Shown: positions 36,740 through 49,700 of the stretch, piece by piece
Layout of the letters: every line of letters starts with the position of its first letter
Position numbering within the stretch: the first letter of the stretch is position 1
Assembly (NCBI RefSeq): GCF_963678635.1
Contig: NC_087064.1
Location: forward strand, 48,035,346 to 48,099,345
DNA: 64,000 bases
Direction of reading: 5' to 3'
Source of the DNA: Symsagittifera roscoffensis
Lineage: Eukaryota > Xenacoelomorpha > Acoela > Convolutidae
The notes under the pieces: generated by a model
Seen by the model: only the letters and a program-made list of their open reading frames with translations
Told to the model about the DNA's origin: nothing
Database searches by the model: none
Translations under genes and position numbers: made by a program

Positions 36740-36822
36740 CCATGGCCCACTGGGACTTGGACCCAAGACATCAAGGGTGAAGGGCAACTGCATCAGTTCC
36801 AGATCAAGTGGCACGAGGCGTG
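36740..36822 (-). repeat. tRNA-like segment of the 1.5-kb unit (typical example)
   Basis: On the minus strand the unit reads CTTGATCCTTGAGGTC, then TTGGGTCCAAGTCCCAG and GGGCCATGG. This parallels a tRNA anticodon arm, T arm (GGTCCAAGTCC against the B box GGTTCAAATCC) and acceptor 3' strand. The D arm is weak and the acceptor stem does not pair cleanly. It is present in every unit that keeps the landmark. It suggests that a SINE is part of the unit, or that the unit uses pol III boxes. Confidence 0.45.
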
Positions 36823-38060
36823 ACAGTTGTTAACGTTTAATAGTACATCAAGTTCAATTTCTTACAGCTTTTATCAAAAGTTACTACAAAAAAAATCAAG
36901 TTTTTCATTTTAAAACTTAAGCTCCTGATAGTGGAAAATACAGGATAGTTTTTCGGCATGAAAAGATTACTTCAAAACTGGATTGAGTTCGAATTTGCAA
37001 TCTTTCAGTAAATTGGGCTTTTTTTAAAAGAGATCTCAGTTGCCTTCCACTTAGCAATTGCGTTTGATTTCGAAGAAACCTGCAAAGACATTAAAAACTG
37101 AGCTTGATCAATTTTTCCTAGAAAAAAAAACTGCACGATTTGAATAAGTGCTTTCATTTTGTCTATTGACGACTCAAATAACTGAGTTTTCTTCATTCAT
37201 AATCAGTTAAAACTCACGCAGATCCAATAATGTTTAGGGTAAATTAAGTCATTTGATACTTGCGGTTAAGGGTGCTGTTATCACAAATAATGTTGGCCTA
37301 AGTCATTTGTACATACCTGTTTTGAAACATACTGTACCTGCAATACAGTAAATTTAGAAAATTTGAAGATTTTCCTGGCTTGCATAGAATGCTCAATTTT
37401 GAACTAACTGATCAATCATTCATCAAAAGAACAACTCCGCAGGAAACCATCAAACAATGAGCAAATGGCAGAAACAAGTTGAAAAAGAAGTCAGCTGTTA
37501 CAGTTCATCAAAAGTCAATTCTGAAAGACAATATCTGGATTGCAGCTTCTGTTCAGATGTACTATTCTACTTTTCCGGTAAAATTTAGACCAATTAAAAA
37601 GTAATAAAATAATAAAGTCAATGAAGCAGTCTGATTTGTGCTTGAGAGTTTAAAAAAGTCAAATGAAGAGAAAGAGCTGTTAGAAAATGGTGAACTAAAT
37701 CAAGGTAACAACGAGTTACCCCTTCTTTGATTTGAGAAAAAAAATTGTCTAGAAAAAATTTAGGTTCATACTTTTTCACTACAATCGCCAGCTGATTTAT
37801 ATAAAAACTTAAAAGTATTACATAATAACCGTCCTGGAAAAACAAAAGAAAACAAAATTAGTCAAATAAGCCGACTAAACATGAGTGCGTCATAATCGTT
37901 TTTTTGAAAAAAACATAGCAGCAGAACAAACACATTGATTACGATTCAACTCTCAAAACACACGCCATTAAATAGCCTATTAAACCTGCAATTTCAAAAA
38001 ACGCCAAATACAGTAAAAGTTTTTGGGATTGAGGTTACAAAAAAGCCAGTTTGTATCACA

Positions 38061-41000
38061 CTACGATTGATGTGTAAATAAAAACAACCAATTCAAAATC
38101 CGAGTTGGTAAATTGACAAAACTACATGACAATTGACAAAATAGTAAGAACTGTTTGATTAAAAAAAACAAAAATTTAGCCGAAAAAAGTTCAAAAATTA
38201 AACTTTCCTTTAATTTTTTCGAGATTATGAAACTGGCAAAAAACCATGGCCCACTGGGACTTGGACCCAAGACCTCAAGGATCAAGGGCAACTGCATCAG
38301 TTCCAGATCAAGCGACACGAGGCGTGACAGTTGTTAACGTTTAATAGTACATCAAGTTCAATTTCTGACAGCTTTTATCAAACGTTACTCACAATAAAAA
38401 TCAAGACTTTTCATTATAAAATATAAGCTCTTGCAAGTGAAAAAAATAGGATCAATTTTTGGCATGACACGATTAATTCAAAATTGGATTGAGGTCAAAC
38501 TTGCAATCTTCGAGTAAATTGTGCTTTTTTAAAGAGATCTTATATGCCTTCCACTTAGCAATTGAATTTGATTTCGAAGGAACCTACAAGGACATTAAGA
38601 ACTGAGCGTGATCAATTTTTGATAGAAAAAAATGAACAATCTAAATAAGGGCCTTCATTTTGTCTTTTGACGACTCAAATAACTGAGTTTTCTTCGTTCA
38701 TAATCAGTTAAATCTCACGCAGAAACAATAGTGTTTAGGGTAAACTAAATGATTCGATACTTGCGGATAAGGGTACTGTTATCACAAAACATGTTGGCCT
38801 AAGTTATTTGTACATACCTGTTTTTGAAATATACTGTACCTGCAATCCAGTAAATTTAAAAAATATTGAAGACTTGCCGGGCTTGGATACACTGCTGATA
38901 TTGGAACTAACTGATCAACTTTTATCGAATGAACAACTCCGCAGGAAACAATCAAACAATGAGCAAATATAACACTGTCAGAAACAAGTTGAAAAGAAGT
39001 AAGCTGTTGCAGTTCATCAGAATTTTGTTCTGAAAAACAATATGTGGATTGCAGCTTCTGTTCAGTAGTAGTATTCTACTTTTCAGTTAAAATAGAAACC
39101 AAATTAAAAAAAATAGAATAACAATATCAACATAGCAGTCTGATTTAAACTTGAGAGTTTAAAAAAGTCAAATAAAGAGAAAGAGCTGTTAGAAATGGTG
39201 AATTTTCTCAAGGTAAAAACGATTTACCCCTTCTTTGATTTGAGAAAAAAAATTGGCTAGAAAAAATTTAGGTTCATACTTTTTCACTACAATCGCCAGC
39301 TGATTTGTATAAAAACTTAAACGTATTACATAATAACCGTCCTGGAATAACAAAAGAAAACAAAATTAGTCAAATAAGCCGACTAAACATGAGTGCGTCA
39401 TAACCGTTTTTTTGAAAAAAACATAGCAGCAGAGCAAACACATTGATTACGATTCAACTCTCAAAACACACGCCATTAAATAGCCTATTAAACCTGCAAT
39501 TTCAAAAAATGCCAAATACAGTAAAAGTTTTTGCGATTGAGGTTACAAAAAAGCCAGTTTGTATCACACTACGATTGATGTGTAAATAAAAACAACCAAT
39601 TCAAAATCCGAGTTGGTAAATTGACAAAACTACATGACAATTGACAAAATAGTAAGAACTGTTTGATTAAAAAAAACAGAAATTTAGCCGAAAAAAGTTC
39701 AAAAATTAAACTTTCCTTTAATTTTTTCGAGATTATGAAACTGGCAAAAAACCATGGCCCACTGGGACTTGGACCCAAGACCTCAAGGATCAAGGGCAAC
39801 TGCATCAGTTCCAGATCAAGCGACACGAGGCGTGACAGTTGTTAACGTTTAATAGTACATCAAGTTCAATTTCTGACAGCTTTTATCAAACGTTACTCAC
39901 AATAAAAATCAAGACTTTTCATTATAAAATATAAGCTCTTGCAAGTGAAAAAAATAGGATCATTTTTTGGCATGACACGATTAATTCAAAATTGGATTGA
40001 GGTCAAACTTGCAATCTTCGAGTAAATTGTGCTTTTTTAAAGAGATCTTATATGCCTTCCACTTAGCAATTGAATTTGATTTCGAAGGAACCTACAAGGA
40101 CATTAAGAACTGAGCGTGATCAATTTTTGATAGAAAAAAATGAACAATCTAAATAAGGGCCTTCATTTTGTCTTTTGACGACTCAAATAACTTAGTTTTC
40201 TTCGTTCATAATCAGTTAAACCTCACGCAGAAACAATAGTGTTTAGGGTAAACTAAATGATTCGATACTTGCGGATAAGGGTACTGTTATCACAAAACAT
40301 GTTGGCCTAAGTTATTTGTACATACCTGTTTTTGAAATATACTGTACCTGCAATCCAGTAAATTTAAAAAATATTGAAGACTTGCCGGGCTTGGATACAC
40401 TGCTGATATTGGAACTAACTGATCAACTTTTATCGAATGAACAACTCCGCAGGAAACAATCAAACAATGAGCAAATATAACACTGTCAGAAACAAGTTGA
40501 AAAGAAGTAAGCTGTTGCAGTTCATCAGAATTTTGTTCTGAAAAACAATATGTGGATTGCAGCTTCTGTTCAGTAGTAGTATTCTACTTTTCAGTTAAAA
40601 TAGAAACCAAATTAAAAAAAATAGAATAACAATATCAACATAGCAGTCTGATTTAAACTTGAGAGTTTAAAAAAGTCAAATAAAGAGAAAGAGCTGTTAG
40701 AAATGGTGAATTTTCTCAAGGTAAAAACGATTTACCCCTTCTTTGATTTGAGAAAAAAAATTGGCTAGAAAAATTTAGGTTCATACTTTTTCACTACAAT
40801 CGCCAGCTGATTTGTATAAAAACTTAAACGTATTACATAATAACCGTCCTGGAATAACAAAAGAAAACAAAATTAGTCAAATAAGCCGACTAAACATGAG
40901 TGCGTCATAACCGTTTTTTTGAAAAAAACATAACAGCAGAGCAAACACATTGATTACGATTCAACTCTCAAAACACACGCCATTAAATAGCCTATTAAAC

Positions 41001-41077
41001 CTGCAATTTCAAAAAATGCCAAATACAGTAAAAGTTTTTGCGATTGAGGTTACAAAAAAGCCAGTTTGTATCACACT
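38061..41077. repeat. Two nearly identical neighbouring array units
   Basis: Sequence from about 38061 recurs at 39569 with an offset of exactly 1508 bp and only scattered single-base changes. Other neighbours in the array differ by 10-20%. This pair is therefore the most recent duplication within the array. Confidence 0.85.
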
Positions 41078-44000
41078 ACGATTGATGTGTAAATAAAAAC
41101 AACCAATTCAAAATCCGAGTTGGTAAATTGACAAAACTACATGACAATTGACAAACATAGTAAGAACTGTTTGATTAAGAAAAAACAGAAATTTAGCCGA
41201 AAAAAGTTCAAAAATTAAACTTTTCTTTAATTTTTTCGAGATTATGAAAACTGGCAAAAAACCTGGCCCACTGGGACTTGGACCCAAGACCTCAAGGATC
41301 AAGGGCAACTGCATCAGTTCCAGATCAAGCGACACGAGGCGTGACAGTTGTTAACGTTTAATAGTACATCAAGTTCAATTTCTTACAGCTTTTATCAAAC
41401 GTTACTCACAAAAAAAATCAAGTTTTTCATTTTAAAACTTAAACTCCTGATAGTGAAAATACAGGATAGTTTTTCGGCATGAAACGATTACTTCAAAACA
41501 GGATTGAGGTCGAATTTGCAATCTTTCAGTAAGTTGTGCTTTTTTAAAAGAGATCTCATATGCTTTCCACTTAGCAATTGCGTTTGATTTCGAAGAAACC
41601 TCTAAAGACATTAGAAACTGAGCTTGATCAATTTTTCCTAGAAAAAACTGCACGATTAGAATAAGTGCTTTTATTTTGTCTATTGACGACTCAAATAACT
41701 GCGTTTTCTTCTTTCATAATCAGTTAAAACTCACGCAGATCCAATAACGTTTAGGTTAAACTATGTCATTTGATACTTGCGGTTAAGGGTGCTGTTATCA
41801 CAAAAAATGTTGTCCGAAGTCATTTGTACATACCTCTTTGAAATATACTGTACCTGCAATACAGTAAATTAAAAAATTTTGAAGACTTTCCGTGTTTGGA
41901 TACACTGCTCATATTGGAAGCTCTTACAGTTCATCAGAAGTCTATTCTGAAAGACAATATCTGGATTGTAGCTTCTGTTCAGTTGTACTATTCTACTTTT
42001 TCGGTAAAATTTAGACCAATTAAAAAGTGACAAAATAAAAAAGTCAATGTAGCAGTCTGATTTGTGCTTGAGAGTTTAAAAAAGTCAAATGAAGAGAAAG
42101 AGCTGTTAGAAAATGGTGAACTAACTCAAGGTAACAAGGATTTACCCCTTCGCCAGTTTATTTGTATAAAAATTTAAAAGTATTACATAACAATCGTCCT
42201 GAGATAACAAAAGGAAACAAAATTAGTCAATTAAGCTGATTAAATGTGAGTGCCGCATAAGCGTTTTAATGAAAAAAATCATAGCAGCAGAGCAAACACA
42301 TTTATTACTATTAAACTGTCAAAACACACGCCCTTAAATAGCCTATTCAACCTGCTAATTCAAAAAAAAATCCCAACAAAACAAAAATTTTTTCCATTAA
42401 GGTTACAAAAAAGCCATTTAGTATCACACTACGATTAATCTGTAAAAAAACAACCAATTCAAAAATTGATAAATTGACAAAACTACATGACAACTGACAA
42501 ACACATTAAGAACTGTTTGATTCGAAAAAAAGAAATTTAGCCGAAAAAGTAAGCAATTAAACATAAGTTCAAAAGTTACACTTTCCTTTAGAAATTTCGA
42601 ACTTACAAAAAGTGTTAAAAAAAACCATGGCCCACTGGGGTTGGACCCAAGACCTCAAGGATCAAGGGCAACTGCATCAGTTTCAGATCATGTGGCACAA
42701 GGCGTGACAGTTGTTCACGTTTAATAATTCATCAAGTCAATTTCTTACAGCTTTTATAAAAAGTTACAAAAAAAATCAAGTTTTTCATTGTAAAACATTA
42801 GCTCTTGCAAGTGAATACTATAGGATAGTTTTTTGGCATGACACGATTACTTCAAAAATTTGATTGAGTTCGAATTTGCAATCTTCCAGTAAATTGTGCT
42901 TTTTTAAAAGATGTTAAATGCCTTCCACTCAGCAATTGAGTTTGATTTCGAAGAAACCTAGAAAGACATTAAAAACTGAGCTTGATCAATTTTTCCTAGA
43001 AACAAAAAACTGCACGATTTGAATAAGGGCCTTCATTTGTCTATTGACGACTCAAATAACTGAGTTTTCTTTGTTCATAATCAGTTAAATTTCACGCAGA
43101 TCCAATAGCATTTAGGGTAAACTAAGTCATTTGATACTTGCCGTTAACGGTACTGTTATCACAAAACAGTGTTGGCCTAAGTTATTTGTACATACCTGTT
43201 TTTGAAATATACTGTACCTGCAATCCAGTGAATTGAGAAATTTTGAAGACTTTCCTGGTTATGATAGATTGCTCAGCTTGGAACTAACTGATCAATCATT
43301 CAAAAAATGAACAACTCCGCAGGAAACGATCAAACAATGAGCAAATATAACACTTGCAGAAACAAGTTGAAAAGAAGTCAGCTAATACAGTTCATCAGAA
43401 GTCTATTCTGAAAGACAAAATGTGGGTTGCAGCTTCTGTTCAGTAGTATTATTATACTTTTTCGGTAAAATGTAAACCAATCAAAGAGTAATAATAAAAT
43501 AAAATCAATGTAGCAGTCTGATTTGGGCTTAAGAGTTTGAAAAAGTCAAATAAAGAGAAAGAGCAGTTAGAAAATGGTGAACAAATTCAAGGTAACAACG
43601 ATTTACCTCTTCTTTGATTTGGAAAAAAAAATTGGCTAGCAAAAGTTTAGATTCATACTATTTCACTACAATCGCCAGCTCATTTGTATAAAAACTTAAA
43701 ACTATTACATAAAAATCGTCCTGAGATAACAAAAGGACACAGTATTAGTCAAATACGCCGATTAAACGTGAGTGCGTCATAACTGTTTTTATTGAAAAAA
43801 AACCTAGAAGCAGAGCAAACACATTTAATACTATTAAATTGTCAAAACACACGCCATTGAAAAGCCTATTCAACCTGCTAATTCAAAAAATGCCAAATAT
43901 AGTAAAAGTTTTTGCGATTGAGGTTACAAAAAAGCCAGTTAGTATCACACTACGATTGATGTGTAAATAAAAAAACAACCGATTCGAAATCCGAGTTGGT

Positions 44001-46512
44001 AAATTGACAAAACTACATGACAACTGACAAACATAGTAAGAACTGTTCGATTAAAAAAAAACAGAAGTTTAGCCGAAAAAAGTAAGCACTTAAACAGAAG
44101 TTCGAAAATAAATTTCCTTTAAATTTTTCGAATTTATGAAAACTGGCAAAAAACCATGGCCCACTGGGGCTTGGACCCAAGACCTCAAGGATCAAGGGCA
44201 ACTGCATCAATTCCAGATCAAATGGCACGAGGCGTGACAGTTTTTAACGTTTAATACTGCATCAAGTTCAATTTCTTACAGCTTTTATCAAAAGTTACTC
44301 ACAATAAAAATCGAGTTTTTCATTATAAAACATAAGCTCTTGATAGTGAAAATTACAGGATAGTTTTTCGGCATGAAACGGTTACTTCAAAACTGGATTG
44401 AGGTCGAATTTTCAATCTTCCAGTAAGTTGTGCTTTTTTAAAAGAGATCTCATATGCCTTCCACTTAGCAATTGCGTTTGATTTCAAAAAAACCTACAAA
44501 GACATTAAAAACTGAGCTTGATCAACTTTTCCTAGAAAAAAAACTGCACGATTTGAATAAGTGCTTTCATTTTGTCTATCGACGACTCAAATAACTGAGT
44601 TTTCTTTTTTCATAATCAGTTAAAACTCACGCAGATCCAATAATGTTTAGGGTAAACTAAGTCATTCGATACTTGCGGTTAAGGGTGCTGTTATCACAAA
44701 AAAAACGTTGGCCTAAGTCATTTGTACATAACTGTTTTGAAATATACTGTACCTGCAATACAGTAAATTTAGAAATTTTGAAGACTTTCCTGGCTTGGAT
44801 AGAATGCTCAGTTTGGAACTAACTGATCAATCATTCATCAAAAAAACAACTCCGCAGGAAACCATCAAACAATGAGCAAATATAACACTGGCAGAAACAA
44901 GTTGAAAAAGAAGTCAGCTGTTATCGTTCATCAGAAGTCTATTCTGACAGACAATATCTGGATTGCAGCTTCTGTTCAGATGTAATATTCTACTTTTCCG
45001 GTAAAATTTAGACCAATTAAAAAGTAATATAATAATAAAGTCAATGTAGCAGTCTGATTTGTGCTTGAGAGTTTAAAAAAGTCAAATGAAGAGAAAGAAC
45101 TGTTACAAAATGGTGAACTAACTCAAGGTAACAACGATTTACCCCTTCTTTGATTTGGAAAAACAATTGGCCAGAAAAATATTAGATTCATACTATTTCA
45201 CTACAATCGCCAGCTTATTTGTAAAAAAAACTTAAACCTATTACTAAAAAAATGTCCTGAAATAACGAAATGACACATTATTAGTCCAATACGCCGACTA
45301 AACGTGAGTGCGTCTTAACCGTTTTATTGAAAAAAAACTTAACCTCAGAGCAAATGTCATTTATTACTTTTCAACTGTCGAAACACACGCCCTTAAATAG
45401 CCTATTCAACCTGCTAATTCAAAAAAATGCATAAGAAAGCAAAAAATTTTTCGATTAAGGTTACAAAAAAGCCATTTAGTATCACACTACGATTGATCTG
45501 GAAAAAACAACCAATTCAAAATCCGAGTTGGTAAATTGACAAAACTACATGACAACTGACAAACATAGTAAGAACTGTTTGATTCGAAAAACAGAAATTA
45601 AGCCGAAAAAGTAAGCAATTAAACATAAGTTCAAAAATTACACTTTCCTTTAAAATTTCGAACTTATGAAAACTGGTAAAAAAAACCATGGCCCACTGGG
45701 ACTTGGACACAAGACCACAAGGATCAAGGGCAACTGCATGATTCAGATCAAGTGGCACAAGACGTGACAGTTGTTAACGTTTAATAGTACATCAAGTTCA
45801 ATTTCTTACAGCTTTTATCAAAAGTTACAATAAAAATCAAGTTTTTTTATTGTAAAACATTAGCTCTTGCAAGTGAGTACTATAGGATAATTTTTTGGCA
45901 TGACACGATTACTTCAAAAAATTGGTTGAGTTCGAATTTGCAATCTTCCAGTAAGTTGTGCTCTTTTAAAAGATGTTAAAAGCCTTAACTTCCACTTATC
46001 AATTGAGTTTGATTTCGAAGGAACCTACAAGGACATTAAGAACAGAGCGTGATCAATTTTTCCTAGAAAAAAAACTGCACAATCTGAATAAGGGCCTTCA
46101 TTTTGTCTATTGACGACTCAAATAACTGAGTTTTCTTTGTTCATAATCGGTTAAAACTCACGCAGATCCAATAGCATTTAGGATAAACTAAGTCATTCGA
46201 TACTTGCCGTTAACGGTACTGTTATCACAAAAAAGTGTTGTCCTAAGTTATTTGTACATACCTGTTTTTGAAATATACTGTACCTCCAATCCAGTAAATT
46301 TAGAAATTTTGAAGAGTTTTCTGGTTTGGATGTTTTCTGTTTTGGATAGACTGCTCAATTTGGAACTAACTGATCAATCATTCAAAAAATGAACAACAAC
46401 TCTGCAGGTGTTTCCAAGTTTTATGAAAATCTCCATGGAATCCACGCACAACTATTCTTCTTTGTCGGGCTAGTCAAACATTGCCAGTAGAACACTCGAA
46501 TGAAAATAATAT

Positions 46513-46518
46513 TTTATT
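46513..46518 (-). terminator. Polyadenylation signal candidate for BBOF1
   Basis: AATAAA on the minus strand, 215 bp past the BBOF1 stop codon and between the gene and the tandem array. Confidence 0.45.
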
Positions 46519-46732
46519 CATAGGGACTCAAGATGTGTTTGACGGCTCAAGTATATATACAATATGTTTCCATAGACTTTACAACTGTACATTTCATAAC
46601 AACGGAATCATTCCGTATTTACAATATTTTACAGAGAAGATACAACTTCAAATCTGTTAATAGATGATAGAAGACTTTTTAAAGAGAAATCTAAGCATAA
46701 AATGATATCAGAGTAAATTTAGAGCTCTTTGA

Positions 46733-49700
46733 TCAATTAGCAGCTACTTGTTCAGGTATATAGTTTGAATGTTGTTCTGCATCTGTGATGGCGGGTAGTT
46801 TCGTTGTTCTTGATTGGTCACTTGCATTCTGTTCGGCTGAATGAACTGCCCGGTCTGAATTTTCTTCGAGTGCTTGTTGTGTTATGAATGTGTTATCTTC
46901 AGTGGCATGTGCTTCTTGGCTGAAACGCAGTACTTACGATTTAATTTTTATTTGAAGCTAGATCAATGACGACGACTGCTACCCTCTTGTTCTATAACTC
47001 GCATCAAAAGTCTCATGATTACTGATTACTCTATTTCGATTATGAACTATCAACCATTTTATTCTGAAAGTTTATTGGTAATAAAACTTTCATTGCAAAA
47101 ATATTAGTGAAATAAACAAAACTCAGTGCAGCATTTGATATTCTCAAAAAAAAAATACTTGCAGAATGTTTTTGTCCTTAAGTACTAGTATCGAGCATCA
47201 AAAAACAGATCTGAAAAAGGAACCTTGGACTGATTGCAGGCAGTTGTTTACTCTGTGGGGCTAGATTGGTCCTCTGCTTGTGCATCTTGTACCCATTCAT
47301 CCTCGCAAACAACAGTCTCAGCACCTTCTCCCGCTGCTCCCAACTTAACTGCCCAATATCCACGTTCTGTCCCAGGTGGGACCTCAACACAAACACCATA
47401 AAGACTCAACCCACAAAAAAAAGCAAAACAAAACAGAGGCCAAACTACACTTCGCAACAAGAAAGGAACTCAACGGCTCCGCAAAAGAGTATTTACAAAA
47501 TAAGAATGTCTCAGCAATTCGACAACCTCGCCATCCAAATGATCCCCTCTCGGTACTCACTTAGGACATCCATTTTGGCCGACTATCCCTAAGAGTGCCA
47601 ATAAGTTTAAGGATAGAGCGAGCGCCGACAAACGCGATTTCTTGGACAAACATTTCCAAGACGTACCCAAAAAGTCATTTTTGCCGGATTTTCATTCATT
47701 CAACAGACCCCCCATCACCCCACAAAAAATCTTATCATTTTTTGATTTTAAAAATATCCATCGATGACTCAATAACGTAGAAAATAGCGTTCTTTCATTA
47801 AAGTCGACTTTTTTCATTTCCGAAACCTTTGCGTTCCTCCCCTGAAATGAGCTGCCATAAGATGTATCTTATACATTTCTTTGTTTTAATATTTCTTCTC
47901 TTACCAATCCTGAGCCATTTCGAAATCATTGAAGACAGTGTTGGTAGATGTCTCCTGGTTGGAGGCCGCAAAGTTCCTCACTTTGGGGTAGTCCGCCTTC
48001 CCAGCGTGGGCTGCCAGCATTCGCTGCTGATAGGCCTTCTGGGCGTCCTTCTTGTACATGAGCTGGTTCACTGCTATCTCCTCTCTCACCTGTTCCAAGG
48101 AGTCCAGGAAGAACCTCTCCATCTCAGATCGCTGAAACCAATTTTTGGTACATACCATCTTCAACGTTATATTTGTTATGACATCAATGTTCCCTACATA
48201 ATGAGATAATTTTTTTTACGGCGTAATCGTTCACACAGACTCAAAGTGGCACTTTGCATACACAAGCGAAATTTCACAAAAATTCAGTCCACGCGTGCTT
48301 TCATAACTCTCTAAGATTTCATACAAATTTCAAAAAGAAAAATGGTTGTCATTTAGTTCTCGCCCACTAACACATTGATAGCTCCAAAAAAACTTGTCTC
48401 ATATCAATTCGAATGATTTCTGGGCCGGGTTAATCGGCCACTTAAGCGTAAATAGAATTAAATATATCGTGAGTTAACTGTCCTCGATTGGCAAATCTCA
48501 GAGCCCAATTACTTTTCGGAAAACAATCGCAGTTGATACATTTTTCTAATTTGGAGCTCAAGGTATTCATATCTTTCATTTATAATATAGCCAACACACA
48601 ATTGGAAAAGAGCCGAGGTGAACAAAAAAATATCACCTCAAAGCTCTTGAATTTCATGTATCTTGTATGATTGACTAACGCAATATGAGAAACATGGATC
48701 AATAGATACTTTCTACTCTGCAGGGATTTCTGACAACTACTATCTAAAAACCACGAGTCAAACGCACTATTAAAAATTTTGTTATTCGAAAGAGTAATGA
48801 GCCTTCCACTTGGCAAATTAATTTGACTTGAAAGTAAAAAGAAATGAAGGTTAAACCGCTGAAAACTCAAACTTGAGCGTAAAAAAGGAAAAAACAACGA
48901 CAAAAAAAGACAGATATGATTTCTTCATGAAAAAAAAAAACAACAGAACAATTCAACCCTGCTGACAGCTTTTTGACAGATAGGCAAAAAACTGAAATTA
49001 AAAAGAAATGAAGGTTAAACCCCTAAAAAATCAAACTTGAGCGTAAAAAAAGAAAAACAACGACAAAAAACTACAGATATGCTTTTTCCTGGAAAAAAAA
49101 ACCAACAACACAATTCAACCCTGCTGAAAGTTTTTTGACAGATAGGCAAAAAAAAACTGTCAGCAGGGTTGAATCGTGATTTAAGCCCCTTTTATTAACA
49201 TTGTTTTAACCGATCTGTTATAAACCTGGATTGAATGAAGTAAGAAATCAGACCAAGCACAAAAATTAACCAAAACTGGAACAATTAAATCAAAACGTAT
49301 TAATTTTTTCAGCATCGACTTTGCTTAACCAAAAAAAAAAAAACATAGCCAGAACTGAACGCAAAACCCAGAAGCGCAACTTAGGTTGTGAAAAAGTGAA
49401 ATCGTAGTCTACCACAAGCGCATTCTAAGACTTCGTAGGTTAAACCATTTGACTAACCTTCCAAGCCCACTAAGTTTATATAAGATAGGCCGAAATCTCT
49501 AACACCAAAAAACCATAGCCAACTGACAGTTGGATAAGAGTAATGATCGCACGGTAACAAGAAAAAAACTTCGAATTTCAAAAGAAAAAATAGATGCTTT
49601 TAAGCTCTTTGAGTTTCAAGAACAATTTATGATTTTAAAAAGCATTTTTGATTTTAAAAAGTCCAATTTGAGAAAACTGAGTCAAAATGTAAAAATTTCA

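Larger units (their letters stand above)
31387..46409. repeat. Tandem array of ten ~1.5-kb units
   Basis: The landmark CCATGGCCCACTGG recurs at 32237, 35236, 36740, 38244, 39752, 42625, 44154 and 45686, with altered forms at about 33720 and 41262. Spacing is 1.49-1.53 kb, except 1.36 kb for one unit with an internal deletion near 41920. The array begins just after, and ends just before, the same point (GCAGG|AAACGATCAAA), so it holds a whole number of units: 10 in 15.0 kb. Units are about 80-99% alike. There is no long open frame in any unit. It ends 324 bp from the BBOF1 stop codon. Confidence 0.9.

Noticed and set aside
47266-47592. Plus-strand open frame of 108 codons
   Set aside because: It is the shadow of BBOF1 exon 11 on the other strand and has no family resemblance.
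49360-49480. Possible tRNA-derived repeat on the minus strand
   Set aside because: GGTTAGTCAAATGGTTTAACC looks like a D arm, but the T arm is weak and the distance between boxes is too long.
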